Notes: a model not told the origin generated them from the letters alone. A stretch of DNA of 64,000 nucleotides from DYFT01 sp041695085 (GCA_041695085.1 JBGFRO010000019.1:62001-126000), one strand, 5' to 3'. Shown: positions 1 through 9,681, numbered from the stretch's first letter. Made by a program: numbers and translations.

Positions 1-2
1 GC

Positions 3-788
3 GCGTACTATTTTATTCCCAAGGTCATCGGTCGCCCCATCTATAGTTATTATTTGGGATTGATCGGCTTCTGGGCCTTTGCACTCTTTTATAATTGGAA
101 CGGCATGCACCATCTCGTCGGCGGACCGATCCCCACATGGCTTGTGACCGTTTCCATCGTGGCCAGCGTGATGATGGTCGTCCCCGTAATGGCGGTGGCG
201 GTGAACCATCACCTCACCACCGTCAACCACTTCCGCATGTTGAAATACAGTCCTACGCTCCGCTTCGTCGTCTTCGGCTCGATGAGCTACACGGCGGTCA
301 GTTTTCAGGGTTCGCTCGAATCGATTCGCTCATTCCAGGAGGTCGCGCACTTCACGCACTACACCGTCGGCCACGCGCATCTTGGTGTGTACGGTTTTCT
401 TTCGATGATTCTGTTTGGGGCGATGTACTACATCATGCCGCGTCTTGCAAAGTGGGAATGGCCCTATCCAAAGTTGATCAAAGCCCACTTCTGGACGACC
501 GCCATCGGCATTGCGATCTACGTCATCACCATGAGCATTGGCGGATGGATTCAAGGACTGCAGATGAACGATGCCAGCATTCCGTTCATGGATGTGGTGA
601 ATACGACAAAGCCATGGCTGTGGGGACGTACGTTCGGCGGAACGCTGATGATGGTTGGCCACTTCATCTTCGCGTATCAATTCTTTCTTATTATTAAACG
701 AGCCGGACCCCGGCGCTTTGCGCCCGCGCTCTTCCGTGAACCTGCTCCCATCGAAGCACCGGCCGCTGCGGAGGGAAAACGACGATGA
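3..788 (+). CDS. ccoN: cbb3-type cytochrome c oxidase subunit I (CcoN), 3' part
   Basis: This is the C-terminal part of the haem-copper catalytic subunit of a cbb3 oxidase, an inner-membrane enzyme that reduces O2 and pumps protons. The reading frame is open from base 3, so the gene begins upstream of the window. Several hydrophobic helices are visible, together with the HYTVGHAHLGVYGF stretch that carries family histidines and the GGWIQGLQMND region typical of CcoN. The tail after the last helix is short and rich in Pro and Ala. The stop overlaps the ccoO start (ATGATG), which indicates translational coupling. Confidence 0.95.
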   Translation, partial: AYYFIPKVIGRPIYSYYLGLIGFWAFALFYNWNGMHHLVGGPIPTWLVTVSIVASVMMVVPVMAVAVNHHLTTVNHFRMLKYSPTLRFVVFGSMSYTAVSFQGSLESIRSFQEVAHFTHYTVGHAHLGVYGFLSMILFGAMYYIMPRLAKWEWPYPKLIKAHFWTTAIGIAIYVITMSIGGWIQGLQMNDASIPFMDVVNTTKPWLWGRTFGGTLMMVGHFIFAYQFFLIIKRAGPRRFAPALFREPAPIEAPAAAEGKRR

Positions 789-1393
789 TGTTCATGCGCT
801 CCTTCGTCTTCTTCCTCGGCGTCCTTGCCACCCTCTTTCTCGGCTGGGCTGCACTCGTTGGTATACCTGATGCAATGATCTCGGAAATCCAACCGCCGGA
901 GGGGCTCGAACGCTACACGGCGGAAGAGCTGTACGGACGATCCATCTACATCCGCGAAGGATGCATCTACTGCCACAGTCAGCAGGTGCGTCCGGAAGGG
1001 TTCGGTTCGGATCAAGCCCGATTCTGGGGAAGACCCTCCGTCCCCGCCGATTATGTCTACGACAAGCCGCATCTGTTGGGAACGATGCGAACGGGTCCCG
1101 ATCTGATGAACATCGGTGTTCGCCAACCGAGCGAAGAATGGCATCTCGTTCATCTCTACAATCCGCGCATCGTCGTCCCCGGTTCCATTATGCCGCCGTT
1201 TCCATATCTCTTCCAAGAAAAACTGAGCGCCGGGCCGAATGAGCGCGTGCTCTCGATTCCCGACTCCCTCGCCCCCAAGGGAAAGGTGATCGTTGCGACC
1301 CGCGAGGCGATGGCACTGACGAAGTATTTACTTAGTCTCGATCGGTCATATCCTGTCACCCAGGGGAAACCCGATACCACGAGGAAGCAATGA
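785..1393 (+). CDS. ccoO: cbb3 oxidase monoheme cytochrome c subunit (CcoO)
   Basis: CcoO is the membrane-anchored monoheme cytochrome c that passes electrons to CcoN. The 202-aa product has one N-terminal transmembrane helix (about residues 5-25), followed by the family signature ELYGRSIYIREGCIYCHSQQ. Its CIYCH motif binds haem c and is followed by the typical QVRP segment. GSIMPPFPYLF supplies the probable axial methionine. The length is normal for the family. It overlaps ccoN at its start and the next gene by 4 bp at its end. Confidence 0.95.
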   Translation: MMFMRSFVFFLGVLATLFLGWAALVGIPDAMISEIQPPEGLERYTAEELYGRSIYIREGCIYCHSQQVRPEGFGSDQARFWGRPSVPADYVYDKPHLLGTMRTGPDLMNIGVRQPSEEWHLVHLYNPRIVVPGSIMPPFPYLFQEKLSAGPNERVLSIPDSLAPKGKVIVATREAMALTKYLLSLDRSYPVTQGKPDTTRKQ

Positions 1394-1941
1394 CACACGG
1401 ACGAGGTTCAGCCCGGAAGGCGTTTGTCATTCTGAGCGCGTTCATCGTCGTCAGCGTGGGAACAATCGGTTGCACTTCACGCCCGACGACGGAAGAAGCG
1501 CTGCTTGAGCAAGCGTTCGATGCGATCAAGGAGAACGACTGGGAAGCGTATCAGAAGCTTACCATCACCTATGCGGATTTTCTTCTGAAGGCGCACAAGA
1601 CGAGCCGCGTGGAGGAGCAAATGAGCTACGCTGGGGACGTTTTGAAACCGGAAGAGCTGCAAAGTCAACGTGAGCAGTTCGATCGTGCTGTGGCGGGTGG
1701 CAAGGGACAGATTGATTTCCGCAGAACGGAGTTTCTTGGAGCGGGACCCGTTTTTCTCGAGAGCATGATGGAGTTGTTGACGGCAGAGGAAAAAGTGCCG
1801 TTCAAGATCTATGCATTGAAAATTGCCGAGGGAGGCATGCAGCGGGAGACGAGAGATTTGTTCCCTCGATTCACCGTTGTGCCGTGGGAGGGAGAGTATC
1901 GCATCATGCGGCTGGAATTTCCCAAGACCGATTCGCCGTGA
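1390..1941 (+). CDS. Predicted lipoprotein of unknown function in the cco operon
   Basis: A 183-aa protein with a basic start, a hydrophobic segment and a Cys at about residue 28 (VGTIGCTS) that could act as a lipobox. The mature part is hydrophilic and mostly helical by composition, with no haem motif and no recognised domain. It begins 4 bp inside the end of ccoO and lies before the CcoP-like gene, where ccoQ or ccoP would usually be found. A role in oxidase assembly is possible from position only. I do not recognise the family. Confidence 0.75.
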   Translation: MTHGRGSARKAFVILSAFIVVSVGTIGCTSRPTTEEALLEQAFDAIKENDWEAYQKLTITYADFLLKAHKTSRVEEQMSYAGDVLKPEELQSQREQFDRAVAGGKGQIDFRRTEFLGAGPVFLESMMELLTAEEKVPFKIYALKIAEGGMQRETRDLFPRFTVVPWEGEYRIMRLEFPKTDSP

Positions 1942-1955
1942 CCCTTTGCTGATCC

Positions 1956-2624
1956 ATGTCTGACGAGCGAACACCGACATCCCAACCGACGCCCGATTCT
2001 TCCCGGGGTGAGTTTCGCGATGACGACGCGACGCAGGTTGACGAGATCCACCAACGCATCGTTGCGCGCGAGCAGGTCGAGCCTGAAGAAGGCTTCGAAC
2101 CGCCACCATGGTGGGTTTGGACGATCAGCGTGTTGCTGCTATTCGCCATGGGATTTTATCTCGGACGCTACGGCGGATCGTGGTCGACCGTTGCGCACGA
2201 AGTTGAACAGCCGCAGCTTGCAACCGCCGGGGCCGTGAAACGAGTGGTGAAAGGAGATCAGGTCTATGCCGCCGTCTGTCAAACGTGTCATCAGGGAAGC
2301 GGCATCGGTGTTCCGGGACAGTATCCGCCGTTGGTCGGATCGGAATGGGTATTGGAGGACGCGGAAACGCCGGTTCGCATCGTACTCTATGGCTTAGAAG
2401 GACCGATTACCGTCAAAGGAAATTCCTACAACAACAAGATGCCGCAGTTTCACGACAAGCTTTCCGATGACGAAATCGCTGCGGTCGTAACGCACATCCG
2501 CTCATCGTGGGGGAATGCCGCTGCGGCTGTGACGGCAGAAGAGGTGGCGAAGATTCGCGGTGAGCTTGGCGTCCGTGGACCGTGGAGCGCAGCCGAGTTG
2601 CAAGCGCTGAGATCGAAGAAATGA
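1956..2624 (+). CDS. ccoP: CcoP-like membrane-anchored monoheme cytochrome c
   Basis: The 222-aa product has a long acidic N-terminus, a PPPWWVW segment leading into one transmembrane helix (about residues 50-70), then a single cytochrome c domain with CQTCH and a later NKMPQF segment providing the likely Met ligand. Classical CcoP has the same PPWW-helix layout but two haem c domains, so this is either a monoheme CcoP or a functional substitute. The order ccoN-ccoO-lipoprotein-this gene supports an oxidase role. Its stop overlaps the actA start in an ATGA. Confidence 0.8.
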   Translation: MSDERTPTSQPTPDSSRGEFRDDDATQVDEIHQRIVAREQVEPEEGFEPPPWWVWTISVLLLFAMGFYLGRYGGSWSTVAHEVEQPQLATAGAVKRVVKGDQVYAAVCQTCHQGSGIGVPGQYPPLVGSEWVLEDAETPVRIVLYGLEGPITVKGNSYNNKMPQFHDKLSDDEIAAVVTHIRSSWGNAAAAVTAEEVAKIRGELGVRGPWSAAELQALRSKK

Positions 2625-3133
2625 GCCGACGTTCTGTTGCACGATATCTCTACACCACTTGGTGTGCCATCCTTGTAGGCATTCTTGTGATTGCCGGGTG
2701 CGAACGGCCCGAAACGGGACCGCGCCAGCCGATCGCGTTCAGTCACGCCCGACACGCAGGCGAGTATCAAATCGATTGTCAGTACTGTCACAGCGGCGTC
2801 CGGAAAGGACCGAATGCGTACATCCCCTCCGTGCAGACATGCATGGGATGCCATCAGCTCGTTGCGGCAAACAAGCCGGAGGTGATGAAGATCCGGCAGG
2901 CCTGGGAAAGCAAGCAGCCGATCGAATGGATGAAAGTCAACACGCTGGCGGATTTTGTCTACTTCAATCACTATCCACACGTCGCGAAGGGAATCGACTG
3001 CAAGGTATGCCACGGAGACGTCGCGTCCATGGTGGAACTGAAGCCGTTCGTCAAGGTCAACAACATGACATGGTGTGTCGATTGCCATCGCGAAAACAAA
3101 GCAAGCATCGATTGCTATACGTGTCATCGGTGA
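2621..3133 (+). CDS. actA: Alternative complex III pentaheme cytochrome c (ActA)
   Basis: ActA is the multiheme c-type cytochrome of ACIII, the quinol:cytochrome c/oxidase oxidoreductase that replaces bc1 in many bacteria. Five CxxCH motifs are present (CQYCH, CMGCH, CKVCH, CVDCH, CYTCH), with extra histidines as in class III-like multihemes. The N-terminal hydrophobic helix ends at GCERP, which may be a lipobox. I chose the ATG at 2621 because it overlaps the preceding stop (ATGA) and gives the expected 170-aa length. A longer in-frame start at 2582 is possible. Confidence 0.93.
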   Translation: MSRRSVARYLYTTWCAILVGILVIAGCERPETGPRQPIAFSHARHAGEYQIDCQYCHSGVRKGPNAYIPSVQTCMGCHQLVAANKPEVMKIRQAWESKQPIEWMKVNTLADFVYFNHYPHVAKGIDCKVCHGDVASMVELKPFVKVNNMTWCVDCHRENKASIDCYTCHR

Positions 3134-3205
3134 AAAGGGGGACAAGGTCAAGTTGAAGCGGGAAGAGTAAACCGAGAACAGTGAATGGTGAGGCGTCGTC
3201 AAAGC

Positions 3206-3721
3206 ATGGAAGAGACTCCGCAAGAATATCGGCGACGGTTACTTGGGTATCTGGGGAAGCAGAATCCCTTCACCGTCATGGCCGCAACGACGGGTAAATT
3301 GAAAAGACTTCTTCAGCGCTGTTCGCGAGCCGATCTGATCTGGCGTCGCGCGCCAAAAAAGTGGAACATTGCCGAAATTGTTGCACACCTTGCCGAAGTA
3401 GAGATTGTTCTCGCCTATCGCTTGCGGATGATCGCCAGCGTCAAGGGCGTTCCGATTCAGGCGATGGATCAAAACAAATGGATACTCAACGCCGGATATT
3501 TGGTGAAGGATGTGCAGGGTGCGGTGGAGTTGTTCGACGTCGTACGAAACGCAAACCTCCGTTTCGTCCGCTCTCTCCCCGCCAGGAAGCGAAACCACTA
3601 CGGTTTTCACGCCGAGCGGGGAGAGGAAAACATCATGATGATCATCAAGATGTATGCGGGTCACGACTTGAACCATCTGATGCAGATCGAAACGATCCTG
3701 AGGTGGAGAAAACATCTGTGA
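3206..3721 (+). CDS. DinB-like (DinB/YfiT superfamily) protein
   Basis: A 171-aa four-helix-bundle protein of the DinB superfamily. Members are often metal-dependent and include thiol S-transferases; the substrate here is unknown. The three-histidine pattern is visible: IVAHLAEVE near the start of helix 2, and HDLNHLMQIE near the C-terminus. The start at 3206 (MEETPQEY) matches typical DinB starts, but 3185 is also in frame. It lies between actA and actB on the same strand and so interrupts the respiratory operon. No functional link to respiration is evident. Confidence 0.8.
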   Translation: MEETPQEYRRRLLGYLGKQNPFTVMAATTGKLKRLLQRCSRADLIWRRAPKKWNIAEIVAHLAEVEIVLAYRLRMIASVKGVPIQAMDQNKWILNAGYLVKDVQGAVELFDVVRNANLRFVRSLPARKRNHYGFHAERGEENIMMIIKMYAGHDLNHLMQIETILRWRKHL

Positions 3722-3830
3722 TGAAGATCGATTCGATTGGGAGGGTGAAGAAGTGAAACCTGAACACGTCGATGTCACCCTGTGATGAGAATCCTCTGGA
3801 AGGTTGTGGATCGTAGCAGAACAACGAAAT

Positions 3831-6827
3831 ATGGAGCTCAAACGTAGGGATTTTCTGAAGATTTTAGGAGGAGCGACGGTAGCGACCGCGTTACCCGGTT
3901 GCACACCGAAAAAGCCGCAGTCGCTCATTCCGTACGTCATTCCGCACGAAGAGATCATTCCGGGGAAATCGGTGTGGTACGCCAGCGTGTGCCGCGAATG
4001 TCCCGCCGGTTGCGGCATTCATGTGCGGGTGCGTGAAGGACGCGCTGTCAAAGTAGAAGGAAATCCGCTTCATCCGGTCAACAGCGGCGCGCTCTGCTCT
4101 CGCGGGCAAGCCGCACTTCAGGGACTCTACAATCCCGACCGCCTCCAACATCCGATGCGCAGACGTCCGGACGGCTCGTGGGAACAGCTCTCATGGCAGA
4201 CCGCTGAAGAGTTTCTCCTGACGCACCTGAGCGACCTCCTTCGCCGCGGCAAGGGGGGCAGCATCGCGTGGCTCACGCCGCATCTGACGGGATCCCTCGA
4301 TGCGCTGATCGATGAATTGCTGGCAACCGTTGGGTCGCGCCGTCGTGTGCGCTACGAGCCGATTGCCTATGAATCGCTCAAGCGTGCCAACCGGCTCTCG
4401 TTCGGTCGCGCCGAAATACCCTTCTATGACTTTTCCGCGGCCAACTTCATCATCTCCTTCGGCGCGGATTTCCTGGAGACGTGGGTCTCACCGGTTGCTC
4501 AGGCGGCGGGGTATACGAATGCAAGAACCTTCGATGGCACGAAGGTCAACCAATACGTCTACGTCGGTCCGCGCCTCTCGATGACCGCCACAAACGCCGA
4601 TGAGTGGATCGCTCCGAAACCCGGCACCGAAGGAGCTCTTGCCCTCGGCATGGCCAACGTGGTCCTCACCTCCGGTCTTGCCGCCGGACTTTCGCTCGCC
4701 GAGTCGAACGAGCTCCTCGCGATCACGCGCGGTTTTGCGCCGAGACAGGTTGAGGAACTGACAGGTATCCCGGCGGATCGGGTGCGGCAACTTGCTCTCG
4801 ATATGGCGAAGACCAAACCGAGCCTTGCCGTGGGTGGCGGCCCCATCCTCGGCAGCGAAAGCGAAGTTGCCACCCTCCTTGCCGTCAATCTGCTGAATTA
4901 TGTCTGCGGCAACATCGGCACAACGGTTCGTTTTGATCGAGCATATACTCTCTCGCGTCTCAACTCGTATGCAGACCTGACACGCCTTGTGCAGGCGATG
5001 GAGCAGGATCAGATCGCAGCACTCTTTTTCACCGAAACCAATCCTGTCTTCTCGACCCCACCCGCCTCGAATGTCGCGCACGCCATCTCCAAAGTGCCGC
5101 TGAGCGTCGCTTTTTCGAGCTACCTCGATGAAACGACGGCGCTCGCCAAACTCGTGCTACCGATTCATACGCCGCTCGAAAGTTGGGGAGATGATGAACC
5201 GATTCCTGGTGTGTACGGACTGATGCAACCGGTGATGCAACCGGTCTTTTCCACCACGAAGATGCTTGGGGATGTGTTGATCGGGCTGAACGACAAACTC
5301 GGCAAACGGTCTACCTTTTCCGATAAAGAACAACCGTTTTTCGAATATGTCCAAACACGCTGGAGAAAACTGCACCGGCAGCTTGATGTGCGCGAGAACT
5401 TCGATCGATGGTGGACGGAAGCATTAGCGAATGGAGGGGTTTTCAGACCCTCCACAACGCCCGAACGCATTCGCTGGACGACCAACACGCCGCAACAACG
5501 GGAGGTATTGGAGGAGTTTACGCGAGTGCGGCCGAGGTCTGAGCTGCTCCTTGTGACATATCCCTCGTTGAACTTGTACGATGGTCGCGGTGCCAACCGG
5601 CCTTGGCTCCAGGAGGTGCCTGACCCGATGACGCAATTGACGTGGGAGAATTGGGTCGAGATCCACCCGCAAGATGCGGAACGCTTCAACATCCGGAAGG
5701 GTGACGTCGTCCAGCTGACGACGCAGCACGGTGTGATGGAGCTACCGGCGTACATCTATGCCGGCGTGAAGCCGGGTGTTGTTGCCGTGCCGATCGGTCA
5801 GGGTCACACCGAATACGGCCGCTATGCGCAACACGCCGGTGCGAACGTGTACACGCTCCTCCCCCCGCTGCCGCTGGATGTGTCGGGCGGACTGCACTTT
5901 TCACAGATCGATGTGCGTGTGGTGAATCGGGGCCAGCGCGTTCGCCTGGCCGACGTCGCGGGAAGCGATTATCTGCATGGCCGCAACATCGTCCAGGTTG
6001 TGACGGTGGAGGAGCTTTTGCAGCAGACAAAGGAATTGCAGGAGGGGACGTACGAAGAGCCGAAGGGCTTCGGCAAAGCGGATGGTCCCTCGATGTATGC
6101 GAAGCACGATCACCCCGATCACCGATGGGGCATGACGATCGATCTCGATAAATGTACCGGCTGCAGCGCGTGTGTCACAGCATGTTATGCGGAGAACAAC
6201 ATCCCCGTCGTGGGGAAGGGACAGGTGGAGATTGGTCGTGAGCTTTCTTGGATACGGGTTGAGCGGTACTTCGGCGATCCCCCCACAGATCCCACAGCGC
6301 CGTACAACCCACACGCCGAGTTTCTGCCGATGATGTGTCAGCATTGCGACAATGCACCGTGCGAGCCGGTGTGTCCCGTCTACGCCGCGTACCACACGCC
6401 CGAAGGATTGAACGCGCAGGTCTACAACCGGTGTGTCGGAACGCGTTACTGCTCGAACAACTGCCCATACAAAGTACGGCGCTTCAACTGGTTCGACTAC
6501 GAATGGCCTGAGCCGCTCAATTGGCAGTTGAATCCGGATGTGACCGTGCGGACAAAAGGGGTGATGGAGAAGTGCACGTTCTGTGTTCAACGCATTGTGG
6601 AAGGAAAGAACAACGCGAAGATGGAAGGGCGAGGCGTCGCTGACGGCGAAATCAAGCCGGCCTGTCAGCAATCGTGTCCCACGCAAGCCATCGTTTTCGG
6701 CGATTTGAAAGATCCGAACAGCGAAGTATCGCGATTGCGGGACAAGAACAAGCCGCGCGGCTACCGCGTGTTGGAGGAGTTGAGCACCCAGCCGGCAGTG
6801 GTGTATTTGAAAGAGATTCGGAGCTAG
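3831..6827 (+). CDS. actB: ACIII molybdopterin-like/iron-sulfur protein (ActB)
   Basis: This is the peripheral Fe-S subunit of ACIII. The N-terminus (KRRDFLKILGG) is a twin-arginine-like export signal ending at a Cys (LPGC) suitable for lipidation. Residues ~50-740 resemble the molybdopterin-oxidoreductase fold, with C-x2-C-x3-C near residue 54 and a Cys at 89. Residues ~765-960 form a ferredoxin-like domain with four Cys clusters (CTGCSACVTAC, CQHCDNAPCEPVC, CVGTRYCSNNC, CTFC...CQQSC), as in fused B1+B2 ActB proteins. The 998-aa length fits the fused form. The start at 3831 is preferred over 3804 because it begins the Tat-like signal. Confidence 0.94.
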   Translation: MELKRRDFLKILGGATVATALPGCTPKKPQSLIPYVIPHEEIIPGKSVWYASVCRECPAGCGIHVRVREGRAVKVEGNPLHPVNSGALCSRGQAALQGLYNPDRLQHPMRRRPDGSWEQLSWQTAEEFLLTHLSDLLRRGKGGSIAWLTPHLTGSLDALIDELLATVGSRRRVRYEPIAYESLKRANRLSFGRAEIPFYDFSAANFIISFGADFLETWVSPVAQAAGYTNARTFDGTKVNQYVYVGPRLSMTATNADEWIAPKPGTEGALALGMANVVLTSGLAAGLSLAESNELLAITRGFAPRQVEELTGIPADRVRQLALDMAKTKPSLAVGGGPILGSESEVATLLAVNLLNYVCGNIGTTVRFDRAYTLSRLNSYADLTRLVQAMEQDQIAALFFTETNPVFSTPPASNVAHAISKVPLSVAFSSYLDETTALAKLVLPIHTPLESWGDDEPIPGVYGLMQPVMQPVFSTTKMLGDVLIGLNDKLGKRSTFSDKEQPFFEYVQTRWRKLHRQLDVRENFDRWWTEALANGGVFRPSTTPERIRWTTNTPQQREVLEEFTRVRPRSELLLVTYPSLNLYDGRGANRPWLQEVPDPMTQLTWENWVEIHPQDAERFNIRKGDVVQLTTQHGVMELPAYIYAGVKPGVVAVPIGQGHTEYGRYAQHAGANVYTLLPPLPLDVSGGLHFSQIDVRVVNRGQRVRLADVAGSDYLHGRNIVQVVTVEELLQQTKELQEGTYEEPKGFGKADGPSMYAKHDHPDHRWGMTIDLDKCTGCSACVTACYAENNIPVVGKGQVEIGRELSWIRVERYFGDPPTDPTAPYNPHAEFLPMMCQHCDNAPCEPVCPVYAAYHTPEGLNAQVYNRCVGTRYCSNNCPYKVRRFNWFDYEWPEPLNWQLNPDVTVRTKGVMEKCTFCVQRIVEGKNNAKMEGRGVADGEIKPACQQSCPTQAIVFGDLKDPNSEVSRLRDKNKPRGYRVLEELSTQPAVVYLKEIRS

Positions 6828-6865
6828 AACGATAGTCGGCGGAAGGATCGTCAATCTAAGAAGCG

Positions 6866-8170
6866 ATGAAGACTACCCACAAAATCGTGATCGGTGATTC
6901 ACGACGAATGACGGAGTTGCAAAAGGAGAGTGTGCACCTCGTGGTCACTTCTCCGCCCTACTGGCAGTTGAAAGATTACGGGCATGAGCGACAGATCGGT
7001 TTCAATCATTCCTATGAAGAATACATTAACAATCTGAATCTTGTCTGGAACGAATGTTACCGGGTACTCGCTCCGGGTTGCCGTTTGTGTGTGAACATCG
7101 GCGATCAGTTTGCTCGCTCCGTGTACTATGGACGCTATAAGGTTATTCCGATTCGTACCGAAATCATCAAGTTCTGCGAGACGATCGGCTTCGACTACAT
7201 GGGAGCGATCATTTGGCAGAAGGTGACGACGACCAATACGACCGGCGGGGCGAGTGTGATGGGATCGTTCCCCTATCCGCGGAACGGGATCATCAAAATC
7301 GATTACGAGTTTATTCTGATCTTCAAGAAACTCGGAGAACCCCCCAAGCCGTCGAGGGAAGCTAAAGAGTTTTCGAAGCTCACGACGAGCGAATGGAATG
7401 AGTACTTTGCCGGACACTGGCATATTGCCGGCGAGCGTCAGGAGAAGCACCTTGCGATGTTTCCGGAAGAACTCCCGAAACGCTTGATTCGCATGTTTAC
7501 GTTTGTCGGTGATACAGTGCTGGATCCTTTCCTTGGGAGCGGGACGACGAGTCTTGCGGCGAAAAATCTTGCCCGTCATTCCGTGGGGTACGAAATCAAC
7601 CGCGCGTTTCTTCCCATCATACAAAAGAAACTTGGTGTCCATGAGAAAAATTTGTTCCACGAGGATGCGCAGTTCGAATTTATCGTCAAGACGGAGCAAG
7701 ACATCGATTTTTCTTACGATATTGCACGGCTCCCCTACCGATTTATCGATCCAGTACGATTCGACAAGGTCGTCGACCCGCGCAAGCTGACCTTTGGCTC
7801 GCAAATCGATGGGACGCAGCGCCATCGCGAAGAATATAATGGTGTGAAGAGCGTGCTCGCCCCCGAGGTTCTTCTGTTAAGTAGCGGAGTGGAAGTTCGT
7901 TTACTCGGTATCAAGGTGGACGAAGCGAGGCGCGAAGAGGCCGTCCAGTTTCTCAAGAAGATGACACAAGGAGAGCGCGTCTTTTTGAAGTTCGACGCGA
8001 TGAAGCATGACGACAAGAACCGGCTTCTTGCTTATGTGTACCTGAGGAACAAAACGTTCATCAATGCCCATTTGCTCAAGCGAGGATTCGCAGAGGTGGA
8101 TGAATCGATCCCGTTTCGTCTCAAAGAAAAGTTCATTGCGCTCACCAAAGAACGAACGGGGCAGAAGTGA
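6866..8170 (+). CDS. Beta-class DNA methyltransferase fused to an SNase-like domain
   Basis: Residues 1-~250 form an amino-DNA methyltransferase of beta-class order: catalytic motif IV TSPPYW at residues 28-33 precedes the SAM-binding DPFLGSGTT at about 220. TSPPYW is typical of N4-cytosine enzymes, although N6-adenine activity cannot be excluded. Residues ~300-434 resemble staphylococcal nuclease (VRLLGI, RLLAYVYL, FINAHLLKRGFAEV). The Arg residues are kept but the DTPE calcium/catalytic segment is altered to KVDE, so nuclease activity is doubtful. No partner restriction enzyme is adjacent. The gene sits between actB and actC, 38 bp after actB. Confidence 0.85.
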   Translation: MKTTHKIVIGDSRRMTELQKESVHLVVTSPPYWQLKDYGHERQIGFNHSYEEYINNLNLVWNECYRVLAPGCRLCVNIGDQFARSVYYGRYKVIPIRTEIIKFCETIGFDYMGAIIWQKVTTTNTTGGASVMGSFPYPRNGIIKIDYEFILIFKKLGEPPKPSREAKEFSKLTTSEWNEYFAGHWHIAGERQEKHLAMFPEELPKRLIRMFTFVGDTVLDPFLGSGTTSLAAKNLARHSVGYEINRAFLPIIQKKLGVHEKNLFHEDAQFEFIVKTEQDIDFSYDIARLPYRFIDPVRFDKVVDPRKLTFGSQIDGTQRHREEYNGVKSVLAPEVLLLSSGVEVRLLGIKVDEARREEAVQFLKKMTQGERVFLKFDAMKHDDKNRLLAYVYLRNKTFINAHLLKRGFAEVDESIPFRLKEKFIALTKERTGQK

Positions 8171-8278
8171 AACTCCTCCTCTCCAATGAAGACATACGGA
8201 GGTTGCTGGAGATACCTTCTCCGAGAAAACGAAAAAGGGAATAGCGATTGAGTTCTAGCGCAAACGACAACCATCGCC

Positions 8279-9619
8279 ATGCCTTACCAACTTTCTTACA
8301 CTCAAACCGATCTCGATCTCACGCAGACGCTCAATAAGCCGAAGAAGTGGTACTATGTTGCGCTTGTGATCCTCGGCCTCGGTGTGCTGTGGGGAGCAAG
8401 CTCGTGGCTCCACCAGATTCTCACCGGCATCGGCGTCTCGGGAAAGAACAACCCCGTCGGTTGGTACCTCTATATTACCACCTTCGTCTTCTGGGTCGGT
8501 ATCGCCCACTCCGGCACGCTTATCTCGGCTATTCTCTTCCTGTTCCGCGTGAAATGGCGTGCCTCCGTCTACCGGAGCGCGGAGGCAGTGACGGTGTTTG
8601 GATTGGCAACGGCCGGACTCTTCCCCCTCCTCCATATGGGCCGCGTGTGGGTGTTCTATTGGACGTTGCCGTATCCGCAGATGGGCGGACTCTTCCCGAA
8701 CTTCCGCTCGCCGCTCGTGTGGGATGTCTTCGCGATCACCACCTACCTCACCGTCAGTTCCATCTTCTTCCTCACCGGCATGGTGCCGGATGTCGCGATC
8801 ATCCGTGACAAAGCGAAAGGATGGCGCAAGAAACTCTACGGCTTCCTCGCACAAGGCTGGCAGGGGACCGATACCCAATGGCGACATTACACTGCCGCGT
8901 ATATGTTCCTTGCAGCGCTCGCCACGCCGCTCGTCGTGTCGGTGCACAGCATTGTGTCGTGGGACTTCGCGATGAGCATCGTCCCCGGCTGGCACAGCAC
9001 CATCTTCGCCCCCTACTTTGTGGCCGGCGCGATTCACTCCGGACTCGCAATGGTCATCCTCATTCTCATCCCGATGCGGAATGCTTTCCGTCTCCATCCG
9101 TATATCACCGACCATCATCTCGAGAGCCTTGCCAAGTTCCTTCTCTTCACGGCCACCGTGGTGGGGTTTGCCTACGTCATCGAGTTGTTCATCGCCTGGT
9201 ACAGTCACAATCCATGGGAACAGGCGATCTTTCTCTACCGGGCGTTCGGCGACTATTGGCCGGCCTTCTGGGCACTCTTTCTCTGTAATTTGCTGATTCC
9301 GCAGTTGTTCTGGTTCAAACGCTTCCGGCGCAGTGTTCCGTGGCTTGTGTTCGTTTCGGTCGCCGTCACCATCGGCATGTGGTTCGAACGCTTCACGATC
9401 ATCGTCACGTCGCTTGCGCGTGATTACATCCCGTTTGCGTGGGGGTTCCCGACGCTGACGTGGTCTGAGATGGGCATCGTTGTTGGCAGCTTCTCTTGGT
9501 TCTTCTTCCTCTTTTTGATTTTTACCAAAACGCTCCCCGTCGTCTCGATGTGGGAGGTGAAGGAACAATTGGAGCCGCCGATGAGCGGAAAGGGAGATGC
9601 TTCGATAAAGAGAGTTTGA
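8279..9619 (+). CDS. actC: ACIII NrfD-like quinol-binding membrane subunit (ActC)
   Basis: ActC is a polysulfide-reductase/NrfD-family integral membrane subunit where quinol is thought to be oxidised and which is implicated in proton translocation. The 446-aa product has about ten hydrophobic helices, and conserved polar/His segments such as FWVGIAHSGTLIS and PLLHMGRVW match ActC/ActF family features. It lies 108 bp after the methyltransferase. The short stretch between holds no convincing gene. Confidence 0.93.
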   Translation: MPYQLSYTQTDLDLTQTLNKPKKWYYVALVILGLGVLWGASSWLHQILTGIGVSGKNNPVGWYLYITTFVFWVGIAHSGTLISAILFLFRVKWRASVYRSAEAVTVFGLATAGLFPLLHMGRVWVFYWTLPYPQMGGLFPNFRSPLVWDVFAITTYLTVSSIFFLTGMVPDVAIIRDKAKGWRKKLYGFLAQGWQGTDTQWRHYTAAYMFLAALATPLVVSVHSIVSWDFAMSIVPGWHSTIFAPYFVAGAIHSGLAMVILILIPMRNAFRLHPYITDHHLESLAKFLLFTATVVGFAYVIELFIAWYSHNPWEQAIFLYRAFGDYWPAFWALFLCNLLIPQLFWFKRFRRSVPWLVFVSVAVTIGMWFERFTIIVTSLARDYIPFAWGFPTLTWSEMGIVVGSFSWFFFLFLIFTKTLPVVSMWEVKEQLEPPMSGKGDASIKRV

Positions 9620-9681
9620 CGACGGAACGGGGGTTCATGACAAAGAAGGGATTGTATGGTCGCGAGCAATGAGGATGATGA

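Noticed and set aside
8255..9568. 437-aa minus-strand ORF opposite actC
   Set aside because: It is a codon-shadow of the strongly supported ActC gene, with highly charged low-complexity sequence and no recognisable domain.
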